The notes beneath the pieces are model-generated. The model worked only from the letters and a program-made list of their open reading frames with translations. It made no database searches and was not told the DNA's origin. A stretch of DNA of 35,415 nt, taken from NCBI GenBank assembly GCA_902578675.1, contig CACHDV010000001.1:88065-123479 (forward strand), given 5' to 3'. The stretch is from an uncultured Alphaproteobacteria bacterium. GTDB lineage: Bacteria; Pseudomonadota; Alphaproteobacteria; Thalassobaculales; Thalassobaculaceae. A program made the position numbers and the translations under genes. Numbering within the stretch: position 1 is the stretch's first letter; every line of letters starts with the position of its first letter. Positions 1-8,124 of the stretch are shown piece after piece.

Positions 1-467
1 CTCTTGGCATTCAGCAAATACAACAAACGGCTGATTTCTTTCGTGATAAAGATATCCAGTTTTGCGTGTCTAGTCCTTACCAGCGAGCTCTTCAGACTAG
101 TGCGGTCTTATTTGATCTAACAATCCAAAACTTGACCGTAAATTTTCTAGTTGGTGAGCAATTTGGTTTTTCTTGCGACATTGGTTCTCCACGGAGCGAA
201 CTTGAAAAGAAATGGCCCCAAATCGATTTTGAGAATCTCGTAGAAGTTTGGTGGCCTTCGGAAGCAGAAACCGAAAACGCTGTAGGTAAAAGAGGTGCTT
301 TATTTCTAAGGGAGGTTTCTAATCGGTTTCACAATACAGATAAGCTTGTAGTTGTTTCCCACTGGGGATTTATCAAAAGCGTCACGGGCTTGTCCCTAGA
401 AAATGGTAGTGTCGTGGAATTCCGCGAAGATCTCTCCAACTGTGTTGTTTATCGGCCTCCCTTATGA
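1..467 (+). CDS. Histidine phosphatase (phosphoglycerate mutase-like) family protein, 5' truncated
   Basis: The frame is open from the first bases of the window, so the ORF-track start at 66 (GTG) is internal. Upstream codons read LGIQQIQQTADFF and run into FCVSSPYQRALQTS, which matches the SPxxRAxQTA motif that follows the catalytic RHG in this superfamily. The N-terminal RHG histidine lies outside the window. Near the C-terminus, VVVSHWGF matches the second catalytic-histidine region. Family members are phosphatases or mutases acting through a phosphohistidine; the substrate cannot be read from sequence. The stop TGA overlaps an ATG at 464 in the secB frame, although secB more likely starts at 509. 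The family call is good; no specific enzyme name is justified. Confidence 0.75.
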   Translation, partial: LGIQQIQQTADFFRDKDIQFCVSSPYQRALQTSAVLFDLTIQNLTVNFLVGEQFGFSCDIGSPRSELEKKWPQIDFENLVEVWWPSEAETENAVGKRGALFLREVSNRFHNTDKLVVVSHWGFIKSVTGLSLENGSVVEFREDLSNCVVYRPPL

Positions 468-508
468 TAGACCGGACCCGATACAACCAAGGGCAGAAAA
501 GATCCGAA

Positions 509-976
509 ATGACAGACGATACATCCGCATCACCCGAAACACCAAGCTCAAAGTCGCCCATGTTCACCATAAATGCTCAGTACGTGAAGGACCTCTCCTT
601 TGAAAACCCTAATATTCCCGGCTTAATACAGCTAAAAACGGAACCCTCTGTCGAAATGAATATAGATGTCAAAGGTACTAAGTTAGATGATAATCTGTAT
701 GAGGTAGTATTAACTTTGACTTGCAAAGGTAACAGTGGCGATATAGCTTTATTCGTGGCTGAACTTAGTTACGCTAGCCTAGTTTATTTGAACAATGTTC
801 CGAACGAGCATATACAAAAGCTGCTTGTGGTTGATTGTCCTACTTTAATGTTTCCGTTCGCGCGCAATATAATTGCTGAAGTAACTCGCGATGGTGGCTA
901 CCCCCCTATATTGATGCAAACTGTTGATTTTAATGCTATTTTCGAAAATGACGTGAATGATTTAACAGAAACCTGA
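509..976 (+). CDS. secB: Protein-export chaperone SecB
   Basis: SecB is a cytoplasmic tetrameric chaperone that holds preproteins unfolded and delivers them to SecA for export. The protein (155 aa from this start) has the family opening FTINAQYVKDLSFENPN, then the beta-rich core (VEMNIDVKGTKL, YEVVLTLTCK) and the C-terminal LMFPFARNIIAEVTRDGGYPP, which is highly conserved. The ORF track starts at 464 (MIDRTRYNQ), but MTDDTSA at 509 resembles the usual alphaproteobacterial N-terminus, so I prefer it. Neither start has a strong ribosome site. The gene is followed by convergent dnaQ, a neighbourhood (secB, dnaQ, coaE) common in alphaproteobacteria. Confidence 0.93.
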   Translation: MTDDTSASPETPSSKSPMFTINAQYVKDLSFENPNIPGLIQLKTEPSVEMNIDVKGTKLDDNLYEVVLTLTCKGNSGDIALFVAELSYASLVYLNNVPNEHIQKLLVVDCPTLMFPFARNIIAEVTRDGGYPPILMQTVDFNAIFENDVNDLTET

Positions 977-990
977 GTTTGTAATCGCGT

Positions 991-1662
991 TTAAATCTTG
1001 TTCCAAATTGGGTCTACCAACGTCTTAACAAAAGCTCGATGAAGCTTTAACTCTTCTTTTGAAATAGGAAAAGATCTGGGCCGTTGGTAGACCCGTGTCG
1101 TGTTTTCTACAACTATTTTAGCCTCTTTGGCCGATAAGCCTAAAGTCGGCTCCTTTCCGCCAATCAACTCAATGTAAACATCGGCAAGTAATGCCGCGTC
1201 TACCAACGCACCATGCAATTCACGATGACGATTCTCAATCGCGAACCTCCGGCATAACGCATCTAGATTCGCTTGCGCGCCAGGGAATTTTTTTCTAGCC
1301 AACACTAGAGTGTCTATCACTCTTTCTGAATATATAGGCGCCATTCCTAGGCGGCTTAATTCCATATTTATGAAAGCTAAATCAAAGGGTGCATTATGAA
1401 TAACAAGGGTGCTATCAGATAAAAAGTTCATAAATTCTAAAGAAATATCGGCGAATTTCGGATGTTGTTTTAGGAACTCATTGGTCAATCCATGGATTTC
1501 CTGTGCCCCGGCGTCCACGTCTCTCTCAGGATTTATATAAGTTTGATAGTTGACCCCTGTTGGTGTGTGATTTATCAACTCGACGGCACCTATCTCTACA
1601 AGCCGGTGCCCTGTTTTTGGATCGAGCCCGGTTGTTTCTGTATCCAATATGACCTCTCTCAT
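991..1662 (-). CDS. dnaQ: DNA polymerase III epsilon subunit (3'-5' proofreading exonuclease)
   Basis: This is the proofreading subunit of the replicative polymerase, a DEDDh exonuclease. The Exo I motif VILDTETTGLDP sits at the N-terminus. Exo II is represented by HNAPFDLAFINMEL, and Exo III by the ELHGALVDAALLADVY segment, where the catalytic His and Asp lie (HxxxxD). The length, about 223 aa, is normal. The ORF track starts at 1686 and overlaps coaE by 17 bp. The ATG at 1662 gives MREVILDTETTG, the usual start, lies 7 bp after the coaE stop and has AGGG upstream, so I chose it. It is likely co-transcribed with coaE. Confidence 0.93.
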   Translation of the reverse strand: MREVILDTETTGLDPKTGHRLVEIGAVELINHTPTGVNYQTYINPERDVDAGAQEIHGLTNEFLKQHPKFADISLEFMNFLSDSTLVIHNAPFDLAFINMELSRLGMAPIYSERVIDTLVLARKKFPGAQANLDALCRRFAIENRHRELHGALVDAALLADVYIELIGGKEPTLGLSAKEAKIVVENTTRVYQRPRSFPISKEELKLHRAFVKTLVDPIWNKI

Positions 1663-1669
1663 CTTAATA

Positions 1670-2266
1670 TTAACCCTTTGCTTCACTTAAATAACGTACC
1701 AGTCGTTTTAAGGCTCTATAAGTATATGCTTTTCCTAAACCTGTTGGCACAATAAAGTCGGCGCGTCGACGTTTTTCGAAATCGGGCAACTGACGTTTTA
1801 AAATGTCGTGGAATTTTGTTTGTGTCATGCCATGCCGGGCTAAAGCCCTTTGTTTTTGGATGAAATATGGAGCCGACACAACCAGAACTTTATCACAAGC
1901 TTTGTCGCCTCCTGTTTCGTACAGGAGGGGTACATCTAAAATCACTAATCTTGATTTGTAGCGACTTTGTTGTCTGACAAACCGGTCTCTCGCTTCGCGG
2001 ACTAAAGGATGCAATATGTTTTCCAATTGCTCTAGTTTTTCTGGGTTTCTAAATACTTCTTGTCCTAGTTTTGCCCTATCAACACCATTAACTCGGATGG
2101 CTCCCGGGAAATTCTTTGCTATTTCGCAATATGCTTTTCCATTCACACTCATTAATTCATGTACTGTTTTATCAGCATCGTGTATGGGATTATTCAAGTG
2201 AGAAAGCATAGTTGAGACTGTGCTTTTTCCCATCGCTATTGATCCTGTTACTCCCAATACTATCAT
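1670..2266 (-). CDS. coaE: Dephospho-CoA kinase
   Basis: CoaE catalyses the last step of coenzyme A synthesis, phosphorylating the ribose 3'-OH of dephospho-CoA. The P-loop is GVTGSIAMGKSTV at residues 5-17. The CoA-domain segment ILHPLVRE and the LVILDVPLLYETG motif are both characteristic. The length, 198 aa, is typical. The ATG start at 2266 directly precedes the first recognisable residues (MIVLGVTG). The 5' end faces the proposed origin region and hemE. Downstream, dnaQ follows after a few bases, so the two probably form one transcript. Confidence 0.95.
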   Translation of the reverse strand: MIVLGVTGSIAMGKSTVSTMLSHLNNPIHDADKTVHELMSVNGKAYCEIAKNFPGAIRVNGVDRAKLGQEVFRNPEKLEQLENILHPLVREARDRFVRQQSRYKSRLVILDVPLLYETGGDKACDKVLVVSAPYFIQKQRALARHGMTQTKFHDILKRQLPDFEKRRRADFIVPTGLGKAYTYRALKRLVRYLSEAKG

Positions 2267-2618
2267 ATCTAGTTGATTCCCCTCAATTACGCCTCCTAAA
2301 GCAGATTGTATTGTTTCTGGATAAGTGCTTCACATTTAAGTTACGTCATAAATATAAACGATAATGATTTTGTCTCCCCTGTTTGTTAACAGCCGTATAA
2401 CATGTGAATATTGATCAATATAATTTAGTGTTTATTTGAGTTCCACTTTATCCATTTTGTTAACATGCGTAGCACGTTAACGTTATAAGGACTTATTAAC
2501 AGAATTTCCCCTATGCTGTATTTTTTGTTTATAGTGTAGTATTTGTGGATACTTCGGTATTCTTTTTAATCCCCGTTATTTATTGTCTCAACTACTACAA
2601 CATCTTTTTTTATATTCT
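2267..2618. other. Candidate chromosomal replication origin (oriC) in the coaE-hemE gap
   Basis: This is a roughly 350-bp AT-rich gap between divergent coaE and hemE. It contains GTATCCACA on the minus strand at 2544-2552, one mismatch from the DnaA box TTATCCACA. There is also a weaker TTATCCATT at 2448-2456. GTTAAC occurs three times (2385, 2459, 2476), and TTATTAACA at 2493-2501 is one base off TTATNCACA. TTAA-N7-ATAAC at 2386-2401 is one mismatch from the CtrA site TTAA-N7-TTAAC. Caulobacter and several other alphaproteobacteria have oriC next to hemE (established). The assignment here is by synteny plus motif clustering. It may also simply hold the two divergent promoters. Confidence 0.55.
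2544..2552 (-). promoter_or_regulatory. Putative DnaA box upstream of hemE
   Basis: Read on the minus strand this is GTATCCACA, matching the DnaA consensus TTATCCACA at eight of nine positions. It is the best DnaA-box match seen in the coaE-hemE gap and lies about 70 bp before the hemE start. Single 9-mers with one mismatch occur by chance, so the weight comes from the hemE context. Confidence 0.45.
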
Positions 2619-3653
2619 ATGAGCAGTTTATTTTTAAACACATTAGCCGGTAAAAAAACTGATAGACCTCCTTTCTGGTTTATGAGACAAGCGGGCCGTT
2701 ACCTACCCGAATATCGAGCCCTGAGAAAAAAAGCAGATGGATTTCTAAATCTATGTCTGAATAGCAGTTTAGCTTCTCAAGTTACCCTTCAACCTATGTC
2801 CCGTTTCGAACCCGATGCAGCGATTCTATTTTCTGATATTTTAATTGTCCCTTATGGGTTGGGTATGTCTGTGGATTTTATAGAGGGACGGGGACCAGTA
2901 CTAGATGCGATAAGCGATAGTTCAGATATTAAAAGACTAAACCCAGAACAGTATAAGGCCCGAATTGAAGCGACTTATGAAACAGTCAGGCTGTGTCGCG
3001 ATCAATTATCTCTGGATAAGGCTTTAATAGGGTTTGCTGGCTCACCATGGACAGTCGCTACTTACATGATAGAAGGAGGTGCATCAAAGAACTACGCAAA
3101 AGTCAAAAGCTGGGCGTATAGAGATGATCAAAGTTTCAATACTTTAATAAAAATAGTGACGAGGGCCACCATAGATCACTTAAGTGCGCAAATAGATCAC
3201 GGGGCAGACGCTGTGAAGTTATTCGATTCATGGGCAGGAGTGTTATCACCCAGCCAATTTGAAAAATGGGTCATAAAACCCACCAGAGAAATAGTGGATT
3301 CGATAAATTTGAAATATCCCACTATTAAGATAATTGGTTTTCCGAAGGGTGCTGGACACCAGTATATAGACTATGTGAATAAAACGGGCGTAGATGCGGT
3401 AGCTATTGATACAAGTGTAAATCCGGGTTGGGCAGCAAAAATGTTAGATAAAAAGGTAGTCATTCAGGGAAATATGGATCCTATTTCACTGCTAGTAGGC
3501 GGCGAGTCTATGTTAAATCAAGCCAGTTCTATCATTTCAAATATCAAGGAACGACCACACGTTTTCAATTTAGGTCACGGAGTGTTGCCAGAAACACCGC
3601 CAGAAAATGTAGAGGCTCTCGCTAAATACCTTCGTAATTTAGGTGAAGGGTAA
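2619..3653 (+). CDS. hemE: Uroporphyrinogen decarboxylase
   Basis: HemE decarboxylates the four acetate side chains of uroporphyrinogen III to give coproporphyrinogen III in heme synthesis. The N-terminal signature PPFWFMRQAGRYLPEYR (from about residue 17) carries the substrate-binding arginines. Asp in ILFSDILIVPYGLGM is the conserved active-site acid. GHGVLPETPPENV is the normal C-terminal motif. The ORF track starts at a TTG (2583), but ATG at 2619 gives MSSLFLNTLAGKK, a family-like N-terminus of 344 aa. No ribosome site precedes it, so the message may be leaderless or weakly initiated. It is followed 8 bp later by hemJ, so both probably share one transcript. Confidence 0.96.
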   Translation: MSSLFLNTLAGKKTDRPPFWFMRQAGRYLPEYRALRKKADGFLNLCLNSSLASQVTLQPMSRFEPDAAILFSDILIVPYGLGMSVDFIEGRGPVLDAISDSSDIKRLNPEQYKARIEATYETVRLCRDQLSLDKALIGFAGSPWTVATYMIEGGASKNYAKVKSWAYRDDQSFNTLIKIVTRATIDHLSAQIDHGADAVKLFDSWAGVLSPSQFEKWVIKPTREIVDSINLKYPTIKIIGFPKGAGHQYIDYVNKTGVDAVAIDTSVNPGWAAKMLDKKVVIQGNMDPISLLVGGESMLNQASSIISNIKERPHVFNLGHGVLPETPPENVEALAKYLRNLGEG

Positions 3654-3661
3654 CCTTCTAA

Positions 3662-4102
3662 ATGGAGAATTATACTTTTATAAAAGCATTACACCTAATA
3701 AGTGTTATAGCCTGGATGGCAGGGCTTTTATATTTGCCTCGACTATACGTATATCACGCGGAAAACTCAGAAGAGCCTATATTGAATACAACGTTTAAAA
3801 TTATGGAGCGGAGATTAATGCTCTATATAATGAATCCGGCTATGATAGCCAGCTTTGTTTTTGGGATTTGGATGATAGCGCTAGTGCCCGAGCTTTTAGA
3901 GGACAGCTGGATGCAGGCAAAAGTATTCTTATTAGTAGCGATGACTGGATATCACGGGGCGTTAGCTCGATGGCGAAGGTTTTTCGCAAGAGATAAAAAC
4001 AGTTTAACACCAAAGTTTTACCGGCTAATAAATGAGGTACCCACAGTTTTAATGATTCTCATAGTTATTTTAGCTATCGTGAAACCAAGCATGGTGAATT
4101 AG
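3662..4102 (+). CDS. hemJ: Protoporphyrinogen IX oxidase HemJ (membrane protein)
   Basis: HemJ oxidises protoporphyrinogen IX to protoporphyrin IX in many bacteria that lack HemG and HemY. The protein is 146 aa and mostly hydrophobic, with about four membrane helices. It opens with IKALHLISVIAWMAGLLYLPR, which includes the conserved early histidine of the family (H11 here). ALARWRRFFARDKN is the typical basic loop, and PTVLMILIVILAIVKP is the last helix. It sits directly downstream of hemE, which strongly supports a heme role over a generic CopD-like assignment. The ATG lies 8 bp after the hemE stop. Confidence 0.9.
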   Translation: MENYTFIKALHLISVIAWMAGLLYLPRLYVYHAENSEEPILNTTFKIMERRLMLYIMNPAMIASFVFGIWMIALVPELLEDSWMQAKVFLLVAMTGYHGALARWRRFFARDKNSLTPKFYRLINEVPTVLMILIVILAIVKPSMVN

Positions 4103-4241
4103 TTATGATTGACTTTATAAAAGAAAACGGCTAAACGACTACCAAATCTAAGAAATGAAACATATCGTCGTTTCAAAAATCCACTACAGTAACAGTTAAC
4201 CCCCACCCATTGTTTAAATGTTATGCGGAGCAATTCCTATT

Positions 4242-5504
4242 ATGCATTTACAGGATCTAAAGAGTAAGAGTCCAGCTGACTTATTAGCGTTTGCAGAGGA
4301 GCTGTCCGTAGAAAATGCGAGCACATTGCGTAAGCAAGATATGATGTTTGCCATATTAAAGCAACTGGCAGAAAACGATGTTGCTATTTTTGGGCGGGGG
4401 GTTTTAGAAACCTTGGCAGATGGATTCGGTTTTCTGAGGTCACCAGAAGCTAATTATTTACCAGGGCCGGACGATATTTATGTATCACCCAGCCAAGTTA
4501 GAAAGTTTGGGCTGAGGAACGGTGATACAGTAGAGGGTGAAATAAGATCACCAAAAGACGGAGAAAGATATTTTGCACTCTTAAAAGTAAACCAGATAAA
4601 TTTTGAGGAACCTGATGTTGTCCGGCATAGAATAAATTTTGACAATTTGACACCTTTATATCCTGACGAACGACTACGCCTAGAGACGGAAAAGCAGGAC
4701 ACCAAACAAGAGGATCCCACGTGCCGAGTGATTGATTTGATATCTCCAATAGGAAAGGGACAACGAGCATTAGTTATAGCGCCGCCGCGAACAGGGAAAA
4801 CTGTAATGCTTCAAAATATAGCGAAATCAATAGCGCAAAACCATCCTGAAGTTTACCTCATTGTCCTATTGATAGATGAGCGGCCAGAAGAGGTAACCGA
4901 CATGGATAGGACGGTAAACGGTGAGGTGATAAGCTCTACGTTTGACGAGCCGGCAAGCCGGCACGTTCAGGTTGCTGAAATGGTCATAGAAAAAGCAAAA
5001 CGGCTAGTAGAACACAGAAGAGATGTAGTGATTTTGCTAGATTCTATAACGCGATTAGCACGAGCATATAACACGGTCGTACCGTCTTCAGGAAAAGTGT
5101 TAACGGGCGGAGTGGATGCGAACGCACTGCAAAGACCAAAGCGGTTCTTTGGCGCAGCCAGAAATATAGAAGAAGGGGGATCGCTTTCCATCATAGCGAC
5201 CGGCCTTATAGACACAGGATCACGGATGGATGAAGTAATTTTCGAGGAATTCAAAGGAACGGGCAACTCAGAACTAATATTAGACAGGAAGCTATCCGAT
5301 AAGAGAACATTTCCGACCATTGATATTACAAAGTCAGGCACCCGAAAAGAGGAGTTGCTAGTAGATAAAGCAACGCTATCGAAAATGTGGGTGTTACGGC
5401 GCATATTGTCACAAATGGGGACGATAGATGCTATGGAGTTCTTGCTTGATAAGCTAAAGGTATCGAAAAATAACGACGACTTCTTTGATGCTATGAACTC
5501 TTAA
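4242..5504 (+). CDS. rho: Transcription termination factor Rho
   Basis: Rho is the hexameric RNA-dependent ATPase that ends transcription. From ATG 4242 the protein is 420 aa. The N-terminus [15 protein letters not shown] is the Rho N domain. [23 protein letters not shown] is the cold-shock-like RNA-binding site. Walker A is PPRTGKT at residues 181-187. The Walker B region is [16 protein letters not shown], followed by the Q and R loops ([17 protein letters not shown]). The track start at 4218 adds eight residues without a ribosome site; GGAG lies about 11 bp before 4242. Its stop is one base from the end of convergent qor, so there is no room for a separate terminator between them. Confidence 0.97.
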   Translation: MHLQDLKSKSPADLLAFAEELSVENASTLRKQDMMFAILKQLAENDVAIFGRGVLETLADGFGFLRSPEANYLPGPDDIYVSPSQVRKFGLRNGDTVEGEIRSPKDGERYFALLKVNQINFEEPDVVRHRINFDNLTPLYPDERLRLETEKQDTKQEDPTCRVIDLISPIGKGQRALVIAPPRTGKTVMLQNIAKSIAQNHPEVYLIVLLIDERPEEVTDMDRTVNGEVISSTFDEPASRHVQVAEMVIEKAKRLVEHRRDVVILLDSITRLARAYNTVVPSSGKVLTGGVDANALQRPKRFFGAARNIEEGGSLSIIATGLIDTGSRMDEVIFEEFKGTGNSELILDRKLSDKRTFPTIDITKSGTRKEELLVDKATLSKMWVLRRILSQMGTIDAMEFLLDKLKVSKNNDDFFDAMNS

Positions 5505-5505
5505 A

Positions 5506-6480
5506 TCAAGGCAGAAGAATCGTAGAAGCGGTAGTTTTACGGGCCTCTAACAGTTCGTGAGCCGCCCTCGCTTCTTTCAGAGGAAATTCTTGATCTATTC
5601 GTATCTGTACATCACCACTAGAAACGGCATTAAACAAATCTTGTGCCATCACGTTAAGCCTTTCTTTGTCGCTGGCGTAATGAAAGAGAGTGGGTCGAGT
5701 AAAGCTAAGAGATCCTTTTTGCGCGAACACACCCAAGTCAACCGGTGGTATAGATCCAGAGGATTGACCAAAACTTACCATTTTCCCTAGTGGTTGTAAG
5801 CAATCTAGTGATTGCTCAAAGGTATCTTTTCCAACAGAATCATATACAACAGGTAGCTTGTTTCCATTCGTTATTTCCAGCACCTTATCAACAAAGTTTT
5901 CTTTTGTGTAGATAATCGGGTAATCACAACCGTTATCACTGGCTAGCGCAGCTTTTTCATCATTACCCACAGTTCCAATAACGGTAGCGCCTAACTTTTT
6001 CGCCCATTGACAGACGATTAACCCCACACCGCCGGCGGCGGCGTGGATCAATATAGTGTCGGAAGGACCAACTTTATGTATCTGGCGGATCAGATATTGA
6101 GCTGTTAAACCTTTCAGCATTAAGGCAGCGGCTACTTTATCAGAAACGCTGTCTGGAATTTTAACGACAGCGTCTGCGTTTATGTTGCGCTCCTCAGCAT
6201 ATGAGCCAGGTGGCGGTGAGGCGTATGCTACACGGTCGCCAACGCTTATAGATGTTACGCCTCTTCCAACATCGGTTACTAGGCCGGCACCTTCCATCCC
6301 AATACCTGAGGGAAGGGGGAGTGGATAAAGGCCACTGCGATGATACGTGTCTATGAAATTAAGGCCAATAACAGTGTGACGAACCCTTATATCTTCCTCA
6401 CCTAAAGGGGGTAAATCTATATCATCCCATGATAACACTTCTGGACCGCCAACCTTATGAAACCTTATAGCTTTTACCAC
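5506..6480 (-). CDS. qor: NADPH:quinone oxidoreductase (zinc-independent MDR family)
   Basis: This is a medium-chain dehydrogenase/reductase of the quinone oxidoreductase type, reducing quinones with NADPH in the cytoplasm. It is 324 aa. GIGMEGAGLVTDVG is the N-terminal domain motif, and IHAAAGGVGLIVCQWAK the Rossmann nucleotide-binding loop. The catalytic-zinc cysteine and histidines of alcohol dehydrogenases are absent, as expected for this class. The start is GTG at 6480 with AGGGG just upstream. It is inserted between rho and mnmE on the opposite strand, so it interrupts the usual cluster order. The precise substrate is not readable from sequence. Confidence 0.88.
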   Translation of the reverse strand: MVKAIRFHKVGGPEVLSWDDIDLPPLGEEDIRVRHTVIGLNFIDTYHRSGLYPLPLPSGIGMEGAGLVTDVGRGVTSISVGDRVAYASPPPGSYAEERNINADAVVKIPDSVSDKVAAALMLKGLTAQYLIRQIHKVGPSDTILIHAAAGGVGLIVCQWAKKLGATVIGTVGNDEKAALASDNGCDYPIIYTKENFVDKVLEITNGNKLPVVYDSVGKDTFEQSLDCLQPLGKMVSFGQSSGSIPPVDLGVFAQKGSLSFTRPTLFHYASDKERLNVMAQDLFNAVSSGDVQIRIDQEFPLKEARAAHELLEARKTTASTILLP

Positions 6481-6609
6481 ACCACACCCCTAATAAATTA
6501 CTGTAACTATTTAAGCTTGAGCTATACTCCAAGAACCCTTATTTGTGACGCCGGCAGATGTTTCATATTCAAATCAAAACAGAAAGAGCCGACACGTAAC
6601 CTATTTTGG

Positions 6610-6619
6610 TACTTAAGTA
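6610..6619. repeat. Short perfect palindrome TACTTAAGTA in the qor-mnmE gap
   Basis: This 10-bp perfect palindrome is flanked by partly symmetric bases (GG before, ACC after). It lies in the 223-bp gap between divergent qor and mnmE. It could be an operator for qor or mnmE, but 10-bp palindromes arise by chance and no factor is implied. I see nothing else firm in this gap. Confidence 0.25.
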
Positions 6620-6703
6620 ACCAGTAACACGGAACCTTGCTCTCTGAAAAGACTATATTAATAATACATTAATTCAGCAACTCACGCATTACAAAGGCAT
6701 AAG

Positions 6704-8035
6704 ATGTCGAAAAATTTTAAGGACACCATTTTTGCTTTAGCCACCGGATCTTTGCATGCAGCAACCGCCTTGATCCGGATATCAGGAAACGGCGCGTCGC
6801 GAACTGCCAATATTCTAGGTTTTAAACTACAGAAACAGCGTCTAGCAACTGTGGTCATTTTAAAAGATGGAGAACGCAAGCTAGACGAAGCTCTGGCCAT
6901 ATTTTTTAAAGGGCCCTGGAGCTACACAGGAGAAGACGTAATGGAGCTGCATGTGCATGGAGGCAGGGCAGTTATAGAGGCAGTTATTAATACATTGAAA
7001 AAACAAGAGGGTTTTAGAATAGCAGAGCCGGGTGAATTCACGAAACGGGCGGTGCTGAATGGGAAGATGGATCTAACCAAGGCAGAGGGGATAAACGACT
7101 TAATTCAAGCAGAGACGGAAGCTCAAAGGGTGCAAAGCTTTGCTCAAGTAGATGGAGCCTTGAGCGAAATAGCTTTTGGGTGGCGGGAAAAAGCAACAAA
7201 GATAGCGGCACACGTAGAGGCGTACATTGACTTCCCAGACGAAGAAATCCCGGAAAGCACTCTGACAAGTTTGGGTAACGAAATGAGCGTGTTGATAAGA
7301 GATATAGAAAAAGGACTCAATGATGGCAGGCGAGGTGAGATTTTGAGGGACGGCTTTCGTATAGCTGTCATAGGGCCTCCGAATGCAGGAAAATCCACGC
7401 TGGTGAATTGGCTGTCAAAAAGGCCAGTTTCTATTATTTCTGAACAACCCGGTACCACCCGGGATGTCTTAGAAGCATCTTTGGACCTGGACGGGTACCC
7501 TGTAATAGTAGCTGACACAGCGGGACTTAGGGAATCAACGGATCCCATAGAAAATGAGGGAATAAAACGCGCGCAAGAGTGGGCAAAGACAGCGGATGGT
7601 CGTTTGATATTGCTTGAGCCAACTACGGAAGCAGACTTCCTCGAACGACTGAAACCAAACCCAGAATGCGATTTGGTTGTTCTAAATAAAATAGATTTGC
7701 TGCCGACAGACGTAAAGAAGAGGGAAACGCTTGCCATATCTCTTAGGGATGAGATCGGACTAGATAAATTGGTAAACGGACTAAAAAAGATCGTCTCGAA
7801 AAGAATGGTTGGGCAAGAGCCCGCCGTGATCACAAGGACTAGGCATAGAGAAGCCCTCCAAACTTGCTTAAATAGTATGAGGTCCGCGAAAACAGCACTT
7901 TCGTTGGGCGAAGAACCGGAAATCGTAGCGGAAGAGCTAAGGGCGGCCACCAAATCCCTGGGCCGGGTAGTAGGCGCTGTTGATGTGGAGGACTTGTTGG
8001 ATATAGTCTTTGGAGATTTTTGTATCGGAAAATAA
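6704..8035 (+). CDS. mnmE: tRNA U34 modification GTPase MnmE
   Basis: MnmE works with MnmG to install carboxymethylaminomethyl on the wobble uridine of certain tRNAs. It is 443 aa. The N-terminal formyl-THF-binding domain opens with DTIFALATGSLHAATALIRISG. The G domain starts near residue 224 with GPPNAGKST (G1), then the K-loop/switch region with GTTRD (G2), DTAGLRE (G3) and NKID (G4). The protein ends with FGDFCIGK, the conserved C-terminal CIGK whose cysteine is needed for activity. The ATG is preceded by AAAGG. The stop directly abuts a parS site. Confidence 0.97.
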   Translation: MSKNFKDTIFALATGSLHAATALIRISGNGASRTANILGFKLQKQRLATVVILKDGERKLDEALAIFFKGPWSYTGEDVMELHVHGGRAVIEAVINTLKKQEGFRIAEPGEFTKRAVLNGKMDLTKAEGINDLIQAETEAQRVQSFAQVDGALSEIAFGWREKATKIAAHVEAYIDFPDEEIPESTLTSLGNEMSVLIRDIEKGLNDGRRGEILRDGFRIAVIGPPNAGKSTLVNWLSKRPVSIISEQPGTTRDVLEASLDLDGYPVIVADTAGLRESTDPIENEGIKRAQEWAKTADGRLILLEPTTEADFLERLKPNPECDLVVLNKIDLLPTDVKKRETLAISLRDEIGLDKLVNGLKKIVSKRMVGQEPAVITRTRHREALQTCLNSMRSAKTALSLGEEPEIVAEELRAATKSLGRVVGAVDVEDLLDIVFGDFCIGK

Positions 8036-8051
8036 TGTTTCACGTGAAACA
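8036..8051. promoter_or_regulatory. parS centromere site 1
   Basis: TGTTTCACGTGAAACA is a perfect 16-bp palindrome. It matches the widely conserved parS sequence bound by chromosomal ParB. It begins at the base after the mnmE stop codon. A second identical copy lies at 10050, and parB is encoded 3.4 kb away, which makes the call secure. Confidence 0.95.
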
Positions 8052-8124
8052 AATACAAAAATTCTTCTTTATAAGAAAAAGATTTAGACTTAAAACACCC
8101 TAAGAAATATTTAATGGAGATCTT

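Noticed and set aside
4133-4173. AAACGAC/GTCGTTT inverted repeat upstream of rho, considered as an attenuator
   Set aside because: Seven-base arms separated by about 27 bases with no T-run; too weak to call a terminator or attenuator.
4967-5404. 145-aa ORF antisense to rho
   Set aside because: Shadow frame of a highly conserved gene, no ribosome site or motif.
6637-6665. mnmE promoter TTGCTC-N17-AATAAT
   Set aside because: Weak match in AT-rich sequence; many alternatives score as well.
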